Virus record (IMG/VR): IMGVR_UViG_3300024290_000011 | Coordinates: 1-35,422 of that record | Strand: one strand, 5' to 3' | DNA length: 35,422 nt | DNA from: a virus | In this document: positions 1-9,271 of the stretch, in pieces | How positions within the stretch are numbered: position 1 is the first letter of the stretch | How the letters are laid out: each line of letters opens with the position of its first letter | The notes under the pieces: generated by a model | Database searches by the model: none | Told to the model about the DNA's origin: nothing | Seen by the model: only the letters and a program-made list of their open reading frames with translations | Made by a program: the position numbers and the translations under genes

Positions 1-423
1 ACCGGCCACCGCAACGTCACCATCGCCACGGGCGGCGTCAACGATGGCGCCACGCCCACGCCGGCCCCGTACGTCGTCATGGACGACTACACCGTGGACG
101 GCGAGATGGGCCGCCTGTACATCGTCCCCGGCGGTGCGATCGACGGCACGGAAGCGGTCCACGTGACCTACGCCGCGGCGGCTTCCGCGCGCACGCAGAT
201 CATCGTCCAGGACGGCGCCACGATCAACGGGGCCATGCGCTTCATCAGCCACAACGCCACGGGGCCGCGGCGCGACTACTACTGGCCCTACGTGCAGCTG
301 CGGGCGGACGGCGACTTCGCCATGAAGGGCGACGAGTGGCAGCAGCTCTCGTTCGCATTCGACATCCTGAAGCGGGACGGATACGCTTCGGAGTACATCG
401 ACGGCCGTCCGACCCCGGCGTGA
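1..423 (+). CDS. Tail tube (major tail) protein, 3' part
   Basis: The reading frame is open from base 1 to the TGA at 421-423, so the gene begins before the window; 140 residues are visible. The visible part is rich in beta-type and Gly/Ala segments, has no membrane segment, and ends near 'YIDGRPTPA'. The assignment as major tail tube protein rests mainly on position: it lies directly before a gpG/gpGT frameshift gene and a tape measure gene, the usual order in siphophages. Such proteins form the hexameric rings of the tail tube. It is followed by a 140-base gap holding a repeat array and an intrinsic terminator, which would let it be expressed more strongly than the genes after it. It could instead be another structural protein with an Ig-like end. 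Confidence 0.6.
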   Translation, partial: TGHRNVTIATGGVNDGATPTPAPYVVMDDYTVDGEMGRLYIVPGGAIDGTEAVHVTYAAAASARTQIIVQDGATINGAMRFISHNATGPRRDYYWPYVQLRADGDFAMKGDEWQQLSFAFDILKRDGYASEYIDGRPTPA

Positions 424-440
424 TCGGGGCAACGAAATCG

Positions 441-478
441 GTCAAGGCTAACTTTGTCTAGACCATCTTTGTCAAGAC
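441..478. repeat. Array A: three 8-bp GTCWWGAC sites at 15-bp period
   Basis: GTCAAGGC (441-448), GTCTAGAC (456-463) and GTCAAGAC (471-478) lie exactly 15 bp apart in non-coding DNA between the tail tube stop and the terminator. The 7-bp spacers are alike (TAACTTT, CATCTTT). The same three-site, 15-bp-period layout recurs at 16776-16813. It is likely a protein-binding array; the protein is unknown. Confidence 0.7.
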
Positions 479-503
479 CAAGACAGCCATGACCGTAAAC
501 TGA

Positions 504-537
504 CAGGCCGCCCCGGTTCTCCGAGGCGGCCTGTTTC
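504..537 (+). terminator. Intrinsic terminator after the tail tube gene
   Basis: A 9-bp perfect GC-rich stem (CAGGCCGCC at 504-512 with GGCGGCCTG at 525-533) with a 12-nt loop is followed by TTT. The U-tract is short, so termination may be partial. That would fit high tail tube expression with reduced read-through into the chaperone and tape measure genes. Confidence 0.7.
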
Positions 538-565
538 ACATTTTCAAAAACGGAAATTCACTCTC

Positions 566-1054
566 ATGTCCCTTGCCAATCTGCAAATCCGAAACGCGGT
601 CGTTCACTATGTCGGCGCTGACGACCAGACGTTCGACATCGTTCTGTACGGCTTGAGTGCAAACGATATCGCCGGACTGATTCTTTCTCAGCTCGACAAC
701 ATCGAAGAGATTTTCAGCCTCGCTGAAGCTTCCGGGCTCAAGAATGCGTCCGACATGACCGACAGCAAGCTCCTGGAAGTCGGCCAGCGCCTCATGGTAC
801 AGATGCCCGAACTCATCGCTCGCGTCATCGCCTACTCGGCGCACGAGCCGGACCAGTGGGACAAGGTCCGTCACCTTCCCGTTCCCGTGCAGACGGAATG
901 CGTCAAGAAGCTGGCCGTGCTCACGTTCAACGACGAAGCCGGGTTTCGAGATTTCGTGGGAAACGTAGTCGCGGCACTGCGAAGCGCAAGAAACGTCGTG
1001 CCGCAAAGCCTGAAGAACGATCAAGCCGCGATCGATTCGTCGAATGGTGGCTAG
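566..1054 (+). CDS. Tail assembly chaperone gpG-like
   Basis: This 162-residue protein sits between the tail tube and tape measure genes, the fixed place of the siphophage gpG chaperone. gpG coats the tape measure protein and helps polymerise the tube; it is not part of the mature virion. The fold is predicted mostly helical and the second half is hydrophobic, as in this family. A GGGAAAC slippery heptamer at 958-964 lies near the 3' end, so some ribosomes shift to make the longer gpGT product. The Shine-Dalgarno is weak (GGAAA at 552-556). The preceding terminator separates it from the tail tube gene. The family call rests on position and the frameshift rather than on strong sequence motifs. 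Confidence 0.85.
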   Translation: MSLANLQIRNAVVHYVGADDQTFDIVLYGLSANDIAGLILSQLDNIEEIFSLAEASGLKNASDMTDSKLLEVGQRLMVQMPELIARVIAYSAHEPDQWDKVRHLPVPVQTECVKKLAVLTFNDEAGFRDFVGNVVAALRSARNVVPQSLKNDQAAIDSSNGG

Positions 1055-1266
1055 GTGTTAGGTCTGCGGTGTCTTTGCTGGTTTCGGAAGGACACCGCGA
1101 CGCTGGTCTTTACCCTCTTGCTTACATGCTCTGCGAAGCAGAAATTGCGAGAGAGAGAATAAACGCCAGAATAAAGACAGAAATGATTTTGACACAGTCT
1201 GCGATAGCGTCTGCACTGAGTAAAAAAGGCGCTGCTGCTTTCAAAGAACTCATCGAGGATTTGTAA
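566..1266 (+). CDS. Tail assembly chaperone gpGT, -1 frameshift product
   Basis: This is the fusion of gpG with an extension read in the -1 frame. Ribosomes read the zero frame from 566 to the slip site at 958-964, then continue from 964 to the TAA at 1264-1266, giving about 233 residues. The extension starts with a basic linker (RSRGTAKRKKRRAAKPEER) and goes on to a helical T domain (DRFVEWWLGVRSAVSLLVSE onward). No good start codon with a Shine-Dalgarno precedes the T part, and it ends 1 base before the tape measure ATG, as in lambda G/GT and its relatives. In the family the T domain is thought to recruit tail tube subunits to the tape measure while the G domain binds the tape measure. Confidence 0.85.
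958..964 (+). promoter_or_regulatory. Programmed -1 ribosomal frameshift site GGGAAAC
   Basis: In the gpG frame the bases read G GGA AAC, the canonical X XXY YYZ pattern and one base from the lambda G/GT site (GGGAAAG). Slipping back one base gives GGG AAA, and the new frame runs 100 codons to the end of the T extension. Confidence 0.85.
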
Positions 1267-1267
1267 G

Positions 1268-4200
1268 ATGGCCGCCCAGAACGAAGTTGAACTGATCGTA
1301 CGTGCGAAAAACCTAAGCACGAAGACAATCAAGCAGCTCAACGACGAGCTGGGACAAATCGCAGACAAGCAAGAAAAAGTCGCAGACGCCAACAAGCTGG
1401 CGGAACGGTCGTTCGAGAGTTTGAAATCGGAGCAGCAGCAGCTCCTTTCGATCATGAAGTCTCTGAGCGAACGCTCCGCCAAGCTTGACGCCTATTTGCG
1501 TCAGGAGCAACAGGTCAAGGCCCTTCGTCAAGAACTCGGTGCTGCGCGCGATAACCTGACCAATCTCGCGCAGCAGTTCTACGGCACGGAGAAACCGACT
1601 AAGGAATTCACGCAGCAGCTCAAGGCTGCGGCAAGCGAAGTAACTCGTCTCGAATCTTCGTTGAAGAACAACGAAAAGAGGCTCCAGTCTTCCGGCAACA
1701 AGCTGAGCGAGATGGGAGTTGACGTAAACCGCTTTTCGCAGTCGCAAAAAGAAATCAACTCCGCTCTTGAAAGTTCGCTGTCGCTGTACCGCCAGTCGAC
1801 CGACAACCTTGAAAAATACGATGACGCCGTAAAAAAGCTTCGCGATTCCCAAGCGCAAGCCAAACAGGAAGAACGAGATGCGGCTCAGCAAGCGAAGATT
1901 GCTTCTGCGGAAATGCAGCAAGCAGCGAAAGAGCAAGAAGATCGCCTCAAGAAAGAGCAACAGTACGCAGAACTGACGGCTCGCGTGTACAGAACGCTCG
2001 CGTCCGAAAAAGAAAAAGCGGCTCAGGCCGGCCGGCAGTTTCGCGCTTCCGGAACGCAGGCGTTGGCTTCAGCACAGGCCGCTACAGCGCCGGCAGTCGG
2101 CTTAGGTGCAGGAATGGCAGGCGCCGCTACGGGCGTCCAGGCCGTTCTAGAGCCGGCGAAAGCCGCGGTTTCCACGATCGCCAATCTCGAAAAAGAGATT
2201 GAGCGTCTGGACAACGAATTCAAGGCGCTCACTCCGGAGGCCCTTCGCGCGGCGGATGGCATGGAGCGTCTTGCTGACCAGAGTCGTCGTTTGCGGGAAG
2301 CAGCGACCGCGCTCAAGAATCAGGCAGCCTTGGCGGACGAGCTGAACCGACAGAACGTCGCTCTCCTGGAAAGCCAGCAGAGGTTCGAGTCGGCACGTCA
2401 AGAAGTGATCCAGTACGCGCAAGCAGTGCAGCAGGCGGATAAGCCGAACGAACAACTGGCGCAGTCTTTGCAAAAAGCGCAGGCCGAATTCCGTAAAGTT
2501 CAAGTCGAACTACAGCAGCAGACGGAAGCGTTCAACAAGGTACAGCAGCGTGCAGCTGCGGCCGGAATATCGGTGAACGACTTGAGCGGGATCGAACAAC
2601 GTCTCGCGCAGAACGCGGCTCGCGTCAAGACTGCGCAGCAACAAGTTGCGCAGACGATGGACCAGCTTGAGCAGAGCGCCGCCAAAACGGGAAAGCAGTT
2701 GAACCTGCTTAATTCCGGCCAGCGCACAGCGCTTTCCCTGTACCAGAGAACGCGAGGTCAAGTGCTGTCGCTGGTCTCCGCGTACGTCGGTGTGTTCGGC
2801 GCCATAAACCTGGCTACCGGGGCGCTGGACGCTGCCATGGAGCGCGAGCGGGTCATGTCCCGTTTGCTGATCGCCAACAAGGGCAACCAAGAAGCGGCGG
2901 CTCAAGAATACGCCTACCTCCGTCAGAAAGCCGATGAACTCGGATCGGCTTTCGGCCCGCTCGCAGAGTCGTACTCCCGCTTTGCGGTGGCGGCACGAGA
3001 CGCAGGGCTCAGCACCGAAGCTACTCGTTACATATTCGAGTCTTTCACGGAAGCGGCTACAGCTCTTCGTCTTAGCGGAGACGAAACCGCAGGTGCCTTC
3101 CGCGCACTAGAACAAATTTTCTCGAAAGGCTACATCCAAGCGGAAGAACTGCGCGGTCAGCTCGGCGACCGCATGACGGGCGCTTTCAACTTGTTCGCGA
3201 AGGCTATCGGCGTCACTACCGAGCAGCTCAACAAGATGCTGGAAAAAGGCGGACAGGTGAAAGCCGAGTTTGTGCTCCTTGCTGCGCAGCAGGCTCGCGG
3301 AATCTACGGAGCACAAGCGAAGGAAGCGGCGAACAGTCTTCTCGGAGACCTGAACCGGATGCAAAACGCTTGGGGCGATCTCAAGCGTCAAATAATCGAC
3401 GGCGGCCTCGGCGATTCTCTGCGGAAACTTTTCATCGACTTGACCAACTATCTGAAGAGCGAAGACGGTAAAAAGTTCGCTGATAACTTGACGAAAGTGT
3501 TCACAGCGGCAGCGCAAGCCGGCACCGAACTCATTAAGGTGTTGGCAGAGAACGATGACGCTCTGACGCTGGTTGCGGACACCGTTTCTTTCTTGATCCG
3601 TAATTTCAAAGCGCTTCTCGCGATCATGGTGGCGATCCAAGGAGCGCGTATCGCTTCGGTGTTCGCGCAGTTGGCGACGCAGATGCTTGCCGCTAGGGCG
3701 GCTACGGTCGGCCTCAACGCAGCGCTCGGAGCCGGCACTGTTGCGTCTGCCGGCCAAGCCAGTACGGCTATTGCGGGGCTTATTTCGGGTCCGATCGCAG
3801 CACTTCTCGCCATCGCGGCTGCTTCGATCATCATTCCCGTCTACATACAAATCAAACAAGAAGGAGACGCGAATAAGGTTCGCCTCAACGCGGAAAAGAC
3901 CCTGGCGGATTTGAATAGAGGTTTTGCAGTTTCGCAGCAAAGCCTTTCGGATACCTCCAAGCAGACGACCGAGCAACTAGGCAAGCAAGTGGACGCTGCT
4001 CAGCGTTTGCTGGAAATATACGACAAGCAGAAGAAGGCATTGGCCGACCAGATTCGGCAAAACACCGCAGAGCGGAAAAGCCAAGCGGCGGTTCGCGTAG
4101 CGCAGGGTACGCGCGAAAGCGACTCTCGGCTTCCTGAGAAGCAGTTTGCAGCGATGCGTGCAGTTGAAGCGCAAGGCAAAGCGTTGCAATCGCAGTTGTC

Positions 4201-5608
4201 ACAGCTTGAGCAGAGAGCTGCGCCGCTGCGCACTCTGGTAGCCAATGCGAGCACGAAGTTGTCGGCGGAAAAAGCCAAAGAAGAAACGGCGCAGAACGAT
4301 GCGCTGGCTTCAGAGTTCAAAAGAATTCAGGCCTCTGCCGACGCTGCGGCAGCTCGCGCTGGCGTCGATACGAAAGCGGCTAAAGCAGCGGAAGCCGCTC
4401 GCAAGAAACAAGAAGCTGAAGAAAAGCGCATGGCTGCGCTCGCAGAGCGTCGAGTTCGTCTGGAAGAAGACGTGAAGGAAAAGCTTCGCGATATCGACAA
4501 CGACATCGCTCAATCTCGTCCGGATACTCTCGAAGCTCGTCTGGCTGTCATAGACAACAAGATCGCAGATCGAAAAGCCGAGCTGGAAAGAATGCTTCGA
4601 GAGGCCAATGCGCTTAAGGCCCCTGAAGCTGCCAAGAAAGTACAGCAGGGTCTCGATTCTCTTCCGCAGTTGTCCGAGGCTCAGAAGAAAAAAGAGACTC
4701 AGGATTTTTACGAAACGAGAATAAACGACCTCTTGCAGCAGAGGCAGTCGTCGATTGAAGCGATCAACGCGCTTCAAGAAGCGGGTCTGCTCACTACAGG
4801 AGAGGCCGCAGCCAAGACTGAAGAAGTGAACGCACGTCTTCTCCCGCAACTCGAAGAGCTTAGGGTGAAGGCGCAAGAGTTCATCGCTACTCTCGGAGAC
4901 GGACCCGGCGCGCAAGCGGCGCGCACCAACATGGAGAACCTGATAGCGCAAATTCGTGTCGTAAGCGTTGAACTCACGGCCCAGAAAAAACAGGTTGTCG
5001 ATGTTTTTGTAAACGGGTTCGGGCAGGCTTTCATGCAGACGGCTACGCTCATCGCTGACACTCTCAAGGGCGTTCAAAGCGCAGGTGACGCCTGGAAAGC
5101 GTTCGGGGATATTGTTCTCAATACGATTGCGGATATCCTCGTTCAGCTTGCTCAGATGATTATCCAGCAAGCCCTGTTCAACGCGCTGAAGAAGGCCGCA
5201 GAGAACGGCAGCGACGGCGGTATCTGGGGCACGGTAATCAATACGGTCGCGAACTTCCTGCATGTCGGCGGCGTAGCGGGTGCAGGCTCGGGGCGTCGTT
5301 CGAGCGTGCCGAGCTACGTGTTCGAGGACGCTCCTCGTTACCACGGCGGCGGCGTTGCGGGTTTGGCGCCCGACGAAATACCGGCGATCCTGAAGAAGAA
5401 CGAAGAGGTCTTGACCCAAAACGATCCGCGGCACCGCTTCAACGGCGGCGGCATGAGTTCGGGCAGCACCCCCATCGACTTGTCGATCGTCAACACCATC
5501 GATAGCGAAAGCGTCGTTGCAAAGGGCGCCAATACGCGAGCTGGGCGCCAAGCAATTTTCAACGCAGTTAGAGCGGATCGAGCTTCTTTCAAAAAACTCC
5601 TGGCCTGA
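1268..5608 (+). CDS. Tail tape measure protein
   Basis: At 1446 residues this is the longest gene in the window. The tape measure sets tail length and is ejected ahead of the DNA. The first ~490 residues are long Gln/Ala/Lys/Glu-rich coiled coil. Residues ~500-690 hold a tape-measure N-terminal-type domain (ALDAAMERERVMSRLLIANK, then LRGQLGDRMTGAFNLFAKAI). Hydrophobic stretches at ~770-790 and ~837-861 are the likely membrane-penetrating segments. A second coiled-coil region follows (~880-1250). The C-terminus has Gly-rich turns and 'LAPDEIPAILKKNEEVL' (~1366-1382), common at tape measure ends, where processing often occurs. By the usual ~1.5 angstrom per residue the tail would be roughly 200 nm. 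Start ATG 1268 follows the gpGT stop by one base. Confidence 0.95.
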   Translation: MAAQNEVELIVRAKNLSTKTIKQLNDELGQIADKQEKVADANKLAERSFESLKSEQQQLLSIMKSLSERSAKLDAYLRQEQQVKALRQELGAARDNLTNLAQQFYGTEKPTKEFTQQLKAAASEVTRLESSLKNNEKRLQSSGNKLSEMGVDVNRFSQSQKEINSALESSLSLYRQSTDNLEKYDDAVKKLRDSQAQAKQEERDAAQQAKIASAEMQQAAKEQEDRLKKEQQYAELTARVYRTLASEKEKAAQAGRQFRASGTQALASAQAATAPAVGLGAGMAGAATGVQAVLEPAKAAVSTIANLEKEIERLDNEFKALTPEALRAADGMERLADQSRRLREAATALKNQAALADELNRQNVALLESQQRFESARQEVIQYAQAVQQADKPNEQLAQSLQKAQAEFRKVQVELQQQTEAFNKVQQRAAAAGISVNDLSGIEQRLAQNAARVKTAQQQVAQTMDQLEQSAAKTGKQLNLLNSGQRTALSLYQRTRGQVLSLVSAYVGVFGAINLATGALDAAMERERVMSRLLIANKGNQEAAAQEYAYLRQKADELGSAFGPLAESYSRFAVAARDAGLSTEATRYIFESFTEAATALRLSGDETAGAFRALEQIFSKGYIQAEELRGQLGDRMTGAFNLFAKAIGVTTEQLNKMLEKGGQVKAEFVLLAAQQARGIYGAQAKEAANSLLGDLNRMQNAWGDLKRQIIDGGLGDSLRKLFIDLTNYLKSEDGKKFADNLTKVFTAAAQAGTELIKVLAENDDALTLVADTVSFLIRNFKALLAIMVAIQGARIASVFAQLATQMLAARAATVGLNAALGAGTVASAGQASTAIAGLISGPIAALLAIAAASIIIPVYIQIKQEGDANKVRLNAEKTLADLNRGFAVSQQSLSDTSKQTTEQLGKQVDAAQRLLEIYDKQKKALADQIRQNTAERKSQAAVRVAQGTRESDSRLPEKQFAAMRAVEAQGKALQSQLSQLEQRAAPLRTLVANASTKLSAEKAKEETAQNDALASEFKRIQASADAAAARAGVDTKAAKAAEAARKKQEAEEKRMAALAERRVRLEEDVKEKLRDIDNDIAQSRPDTLEARLAVIDNKIADRKAELERMLREANALKAPEAAKKVQQGLDSLPQLSEAQKKKETQDFYETRINDLLQQRQSSIEAINALQEAGLLTTGEAAAKTEEVNARLLPQLEELRVKAQEFIATLGDGPGAQAARTNMENLIAQIRVVSVELTAQKKQVVDVFVNGFGQAFMQTATLIADTLKGVQSAGDAWKAFGDIVLNTIADILVQLAQMIIQQALFNALKKAAENGSDGGIWGTVINTVANFLHVGGVAGAGSGRRSSVPSYVFEDAPRYHGGGVAGLAPDEIPAILKKNEEVLTQNDPRHRFNGGGMSSGSTPIDLSIVNTIDSESVVAKGANTRAGRQAIFNAVRADRASFKKLLA

Positions 5609-5619
5609 AGGAAAAGAAA

Positions 5620-6639
5620 ATGGGATACGCAATCGCTACAGTAACAGGCGGAAGCGGGGACGAGGCGCACTACAAGGTGCTGGCCGCGATCAAAACGCTC
5701 GCTGAAAGCAACGGCTGGACAACGCTTCGGTACGTCAGCACGGGAGCCGTTCGAGAGTTGATCTTGAACTCGTCAGGTTTGTCGGGGACCGAAGACATAT
5801 ACATCGGTTTCCGCACCTACAGCAGCGTCAGCGGCGACTACTACAACCTTCTGGTCGGAGCCTTCACAGGCTACGTCCCTGGCAATTCTTTCGATACACA
5901 ACCGGGAGCCAAACTCAGCGGAGTTCCCTGTCACAACAATTCGGTGACGTATTTCTTCACCGCAAACGCGCAGCGGATCGCGGGAGGCATGAAGGTTGGC
6001 ACTCCGGTCTACACTCACTTCTATTCGGGCAAGATGTTCCCTTATTCGCGCCCCGGTGAGTTTCCCTCCCCTCTGGTTTGCGGCGGCATGTTCGACGGAG
6101 CTGCCGCAAAACGCTTCAGCGATAACGACTACGGATTTCCTTACCACGGCAGAGAGTCCGGCAGTAACGGAGGCACGAACCGGCCTTCTCTTTTGTGGTT
6201 GCGCGATCAGTCCGGCGCGTGGATCAGAACGTCGAACTTTCCGTTCTATAACGGCGCGGCGGGCCTGGATAGCACGTACGGAGCTAACGCTCTTGCGAAC
6301 TTCAATTACGCAAGTGCTGCCGACACGACTCGGACGCTGGTTCCGGCCGGAACGAACTACCAGCCGCAGCCGATCATCCTGTACAGCTTGTCGAATCCGT
6401 CGACGAGCGTTTTCCGGGGGAACCTGTACGGAGAACTGGACGGGGTCTACGCGATTTCCGGATTCAACAACGGCGTTGAAAATGTCTTGCAAGTCGGAGG
6501 TACGGTCGTTGACCCCACCGGCTTGAGCATAACAGCCCACGTGGATGCGATCCTGGCCGCTGGCGGCAGAGCTTTCGTCGTCCTGCAAGACGTGAACCGA
6601 AACGACTGGCGCAGCTTCGTTGCCTTGGAGATGAAATAA
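5620..6639 (+). CDS. Tail-associated structural protein A
   Basis: This 339-residue protein follows the tape measure by 11 bases and has a good ribosome site (AAGGAAAAGAAA before ATG). It is rich in Gly, Ser, Tyr and Asn and looks all-beta, with no membrane segment or signal peptide. The first ~50 residues contain 'LAESNGWTTLRYVST'; the next gene product has a similar early 'LNGWT' block, so the two may be distant paralogues. Genes placed here in related siphophages encode distal tail proteins found in the virion. No enzymatic motif is visible. Function is inferred from position; it could also be a decoration or carbohydrate-binding tail protein. Confidence 0.6.
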   Translation: MGYAIATVTGGSGDEAHYKVLAAIKTLAESNGWTTLRYVSTGAVRELILNSSGLSGTEDIYIGFRTYSSVSGDYYNLLVGAFTGYVPGNSFDTQPGAKLSGVPCHNNSVTYFFTANAQRIAGGMKVGTPVYTHFYSGKMFPYSRPGEFPSPLVCGGMFDGAAAKRFSDNDYGFPYHGRESGSNGGTNRPSLLWLRDQSGAWIRTSNFPFYNGAAGLDSTYGANALANFNYASAADTTRTLVPAGTNYQPQPIILYSLSNPSTSVFRGNLYGELDGVYAISGFNNGVENVLQVGGTVVDPTGLSITAHVDAILAAGGRAFVVLQDVNRNDWRSFVALEMK

Positions 6640-6640
6640 T

Positions 6641-7555
6641 ATGGCTTTCTACACCGGCAATTTCTCGACTTTCACTTCCCTGAAAGATTCGGTGCATACG
6701 GCTTTGCAGCTCAACGGCTGGACGCTAAACGGCGATGGGGTACTGACGAAAAGCGGCGCTTACTTCCGCCTGGTCAGTTCGACCGCTCAGTTGCTTCTGC
6801 AAGCCGGTACAGGCACGGGCTCTGACGTTCTGCCTGGAGCTGCGCCGAACGGCGTTAAGATTTTGAATTTCACCGGAGCGCCGATTAATTTTCCGGCAGC
6901 GTACGATCTGCACGTCAACGAAAATCCGGACGAAGTGTTTCTTGTTGTTTCGTATAACGCTGACCGAGTTCAGCAGTTGTCGTTCGGCGTTACGAGCGTG
7001 CAACAAGTCGGCGGTACAGGCGCTTGGTTTTCTGGCTCGTTCCCGGAAGCGGCTGCGTCGGCGCAAGACCATCTCGTTTACGGCAACAACACCCAGAGCA
7101 GCGCGGGCTGGGGCTATCAAGGCATGGGGTGCGGCCTTTTCTTCGAGGCTTACACGCAAGCCATCGGGTGTTCTTTCATACACACTGGCCTCGATTCGAC
7201 GGGGTGGAAGCGCGTCTACGTCGACGAAGGAACGCTGGTGAGTAGCGGCGACGTGATGGCGGCTTTGCTGCAATGCTTGCCGTCCGAGTTCAACCAGAAC
7301 ACGGTACTGCTCCCGCTCCTCGTCGTTCAGCGGCGTTCGTCGAAAGGCCAAACGATAGTCGCCGACATGGCTAATGCGAGGCTGTGCCGAAACGACAACC
7401 ATGCGCTTGGCGAAATCATCGTGTACGGCGAAGACAAGTGGAAGGTGTATCCGTTCTACAGGAAAAACGTAGAAGCTCGAAACGCTTCGCAGTGGCCTGT
7501 CGGAGCAAACCACACCGGAACTTTCGCTTTTGCCGTTCGATACACAGGGCCGTAA
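6641..7555 (+). CDS. Tail-associated structural protein B
   Basis: This 304-residue product starts one base after the preceding stop, so the two are translationally linked. It begins with 'MAFYTGNFSTFTSLKDSVHT' and an 'ALQLNGWTL' block like its neighbour. It is rich in Gly, aromatic and small residues, and predicted beta-rich. The last ~90 residues contain 'GEIIVYGEDKWKVYPFYR', which could be a beta-sandwich edge. No catalytic residues, signal or membrane segments are evident. Its place between tape measure and tip genes points to a minor tail or distal tail component. The exact role is unknown. Confidence 0.6.
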   Translation: MAFYTGNFSTFTSLKDSVHTALQLNGWTLNGDGVLTKSGAYFRLVSSTAQLLLQAGTGTGSDVLPGAAPNGVKILNFTGAPINFPAAYDLHVNENPDEVFLVVSYNADRVQQLSFGVTSVQQVGGTGAWFSGSFPEAAASAQDHLVYGNNTQSSAGWGYQGMGCGLFFEAYTQAIGCSFIHTGLDSTGWKRVYVDEGTLVSSGDVMAALLQCLPSEFNQNTVLLPLLVVQRRSSKGQTIVADMANARLCRNDNHALGEIIVYGEDKWKVYPFYRKNVEARNASQWPVGANHTGTFAFAVRYTGP

Positions 7556-7557
7556 CC

Positions 7558-9270
7558 ATGGCAGCCATACAGGGTCAATTCGGTTCTTCGGTCAAGCGAG
7601 GCGACGACAACGCATCGCTCAGCGAAGACCTGAATAAAAACGAAGAAGCGGTCACGCATTTCGACGCATACGTCGCGACTAAAGGCGAAGAAGCAAGGTA
7701 CGCCCAATGGTACACGCCAACGGAGGCTCGCAGCCATATCGATTCGGGCGCACTGTCCACCAGCTTTTTCGGTGACTTCTACAACCGAATCTACGTCGTT
7801 CCTAGCGCATTGAACGTGGGAAACCTGGTGTCGTCGCAACAGAAGCATGTGATCGTGTGGAATGCTTACCTGGAGGAAAAGACTCTAGAATCTTTTTCCT
7901 TGGGGCCGCAAGGAGGAATATACCTGAGCGCTCCTTCCGGCGTTTCCGCTCCGTACGAAATGAAAGCTCTGCGCGAGCTTGATTTCGTAGTTCGCATCGA
8001 AACGAGCGGGCCTCCGAACATCGACAGCTTCGTTCGCTTTGTCGTGAACGGAGTCGACTACGACGTGTCTATTCTCGGAAGAAGAGTGGTGCTGTTTCCT
8101 TTTTCGCCGAATTGGTCTTCAGCCATGGACGAAACCATCACTGCTCGATCGTGGTCGATCTTGTCCGAAGATGGAAGCGAGCAAACCGGAAGCGAGTCGG
8201 GAGAAGTTCCGCGGCGAAGTCTGGAATTCAGCGTTAACCTTCGCAGCTCCATGCAAGCGCAGAAGTTCGAGAACCTCCTGTTCGCCTGGCATGCAAGGTT
8301 TTTCGGCGTTCCGCATTGGGGCGAAGAGCAGAGAATCGATGAAGCGCTGGCTCCGGGAGACGCTGTCATCTCTGTAGACACTTTCGGAATGTCGATCGAG
8401 GTCGGCTCTCTGGTGTGTTTGTATTACGACGACGAAATCAACGAAATACGTGAAGTTGAGTTCGTGTCTAGCGATTCAGTGACCTTGACCGCGGCGGTGG
8501 ACCGCTACTGGCCGGAAGGGTCTAGGCTATATCCATGCTTCATCGGCCTTCTGAATGAAGAGATGAGCGACACCCGCGAAACATCTACGATCGGTCGGGC
8601 TTCTGTCGCTTTCGATTTTGAGCCGAGCGTGACTCCTGCAAACGCGCCCAGCAGCGATCCTCCGCTGGAGTACAGAGGGAAAGAGCTTTACCTCAGCGGA
8701 ACAAACTGGATTTCGGCTATGCCGATTTCTTTCGTTTCGGACGCGAGAAAAGTCGACTTGAATACGGGTAAAATTTACTCGTTCACGAGTTCTGGTTTTT
8801 CTCGCATGTCGAGAAAGCATGCATGGAATTTCTACGACAAAGCGGAGATTTTTGACTTCAGGCTTTTCTTGGGCCGCCGGCAGGGTGTTGCTCGATCGGT
8901 CTACATGCCGAGCGGCACAGAAGATTTCATCATGGCAGCGCCTATCTTGGACAACGAGAACATTCTCACTGTCAGGAAAAACGAGTACGGCAATCTGGCC
9001 GGCGCTCATCCTGCGCGTCGAGACATTTTGATTCTTCTCGAAGACGGCTCGTATTTTTGCAGGCGCGTTCAGTCTACCAGCGATTTTTCTGAGTTCACAC
9101 GACTGGAACTCGATTCCGCACTGGGCCAAGAGGTTCACCCGGAAGACGTGGCGAGGATAAGCTTCTTGACGCTTTATCGTCTCCAGTCGCCGTCTACTAC
9201 TATCCGCTATCTCGCAGATTCGGTTGCTACTTCCGAAGTCACTCTCCAAGCCAAAACCACCGAGGACTGA
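7558..9270 (+). CDS. Minor/distal tail protein
   Basis: The frame is open from 7384, but the start is placed at ATG 7558 because the upstream codons overlap the previous gene and the real N-terminus (MAAIQGQFGSSVKRG) follows two bases after its stop. The product is 570 residues. The middle (~180-280) and end look like beta domains; the last ~70 residues read as a structural domain ending 'ATSEVTLQAKTTED'. Lying just before the BR0599/gpL-like gene, it holds the position of a distal tail protein that joins the tube to the tip. No enzymatic motif is visible, and the family was not firmly recognised. Confidence 0.65.
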   Translation: MAAIQGQFGSSVKRGDDNASLSEDLNKNEEAVTHFDAYVATKGEEARYAQWYTPTEARSHIDSGALSTSFFGDFYNRIYVVPSALNVGNLVSSQQKHVIVWNAYLEEKTLESFSLGPQGGIYLSAPSGVSAPYEMKALRELDFVVRIETSGPPNIDSFVRFVVNGVDYDVSILGRRVVLFPFSPNWSSAMDETITARSWSILSEDGSEQTGSESGEVPRRSLEFSVNLRSSMQAQKFENLLFAWHARFFGVPHWGEEQRIDEALAPGDAVISVDTFGMSIEVGSLVCLYYDDEINEIREVEFVSSDSVTLTAAVDRYWPEGSRLYPCFIGLLNEEMSDTRETSTIGRASVAFDFEPSVTPANAPSSDPPLEYRGKELYLSGTNWISAMPISFVSDARKVDLNTGKIYSFTSSGFSRMSRKHAWNFYDKAEIFDFRLFLGRRQGVARSVYMPSGTEDFIMAAPILDNENILTVRKNEYGNLAGAHPARRDILILLEDGSYFCRRVQSTSDFSEFTRLELDSALGQEVHPEDVARISFLTLYRLQSPSTTIRYLADSVATSEVTLQAKTTED

Positions 9271-9271
9271 A

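Noticed and set aside
986-994. A AGA AAC as an alternative frameshift site
   Set aside because: The heptamer does not fit X XXY YYZ, while GGGAAAC at 958-964 does.
4310-5632. 440-codon open frame on the minus strand inside the tape measure gene
   Set aside because: It is a shadow of the tape measure codon bias; no ribosome site, Ser/Leu/Arg-rich, and the opposite strand has a clear gene.
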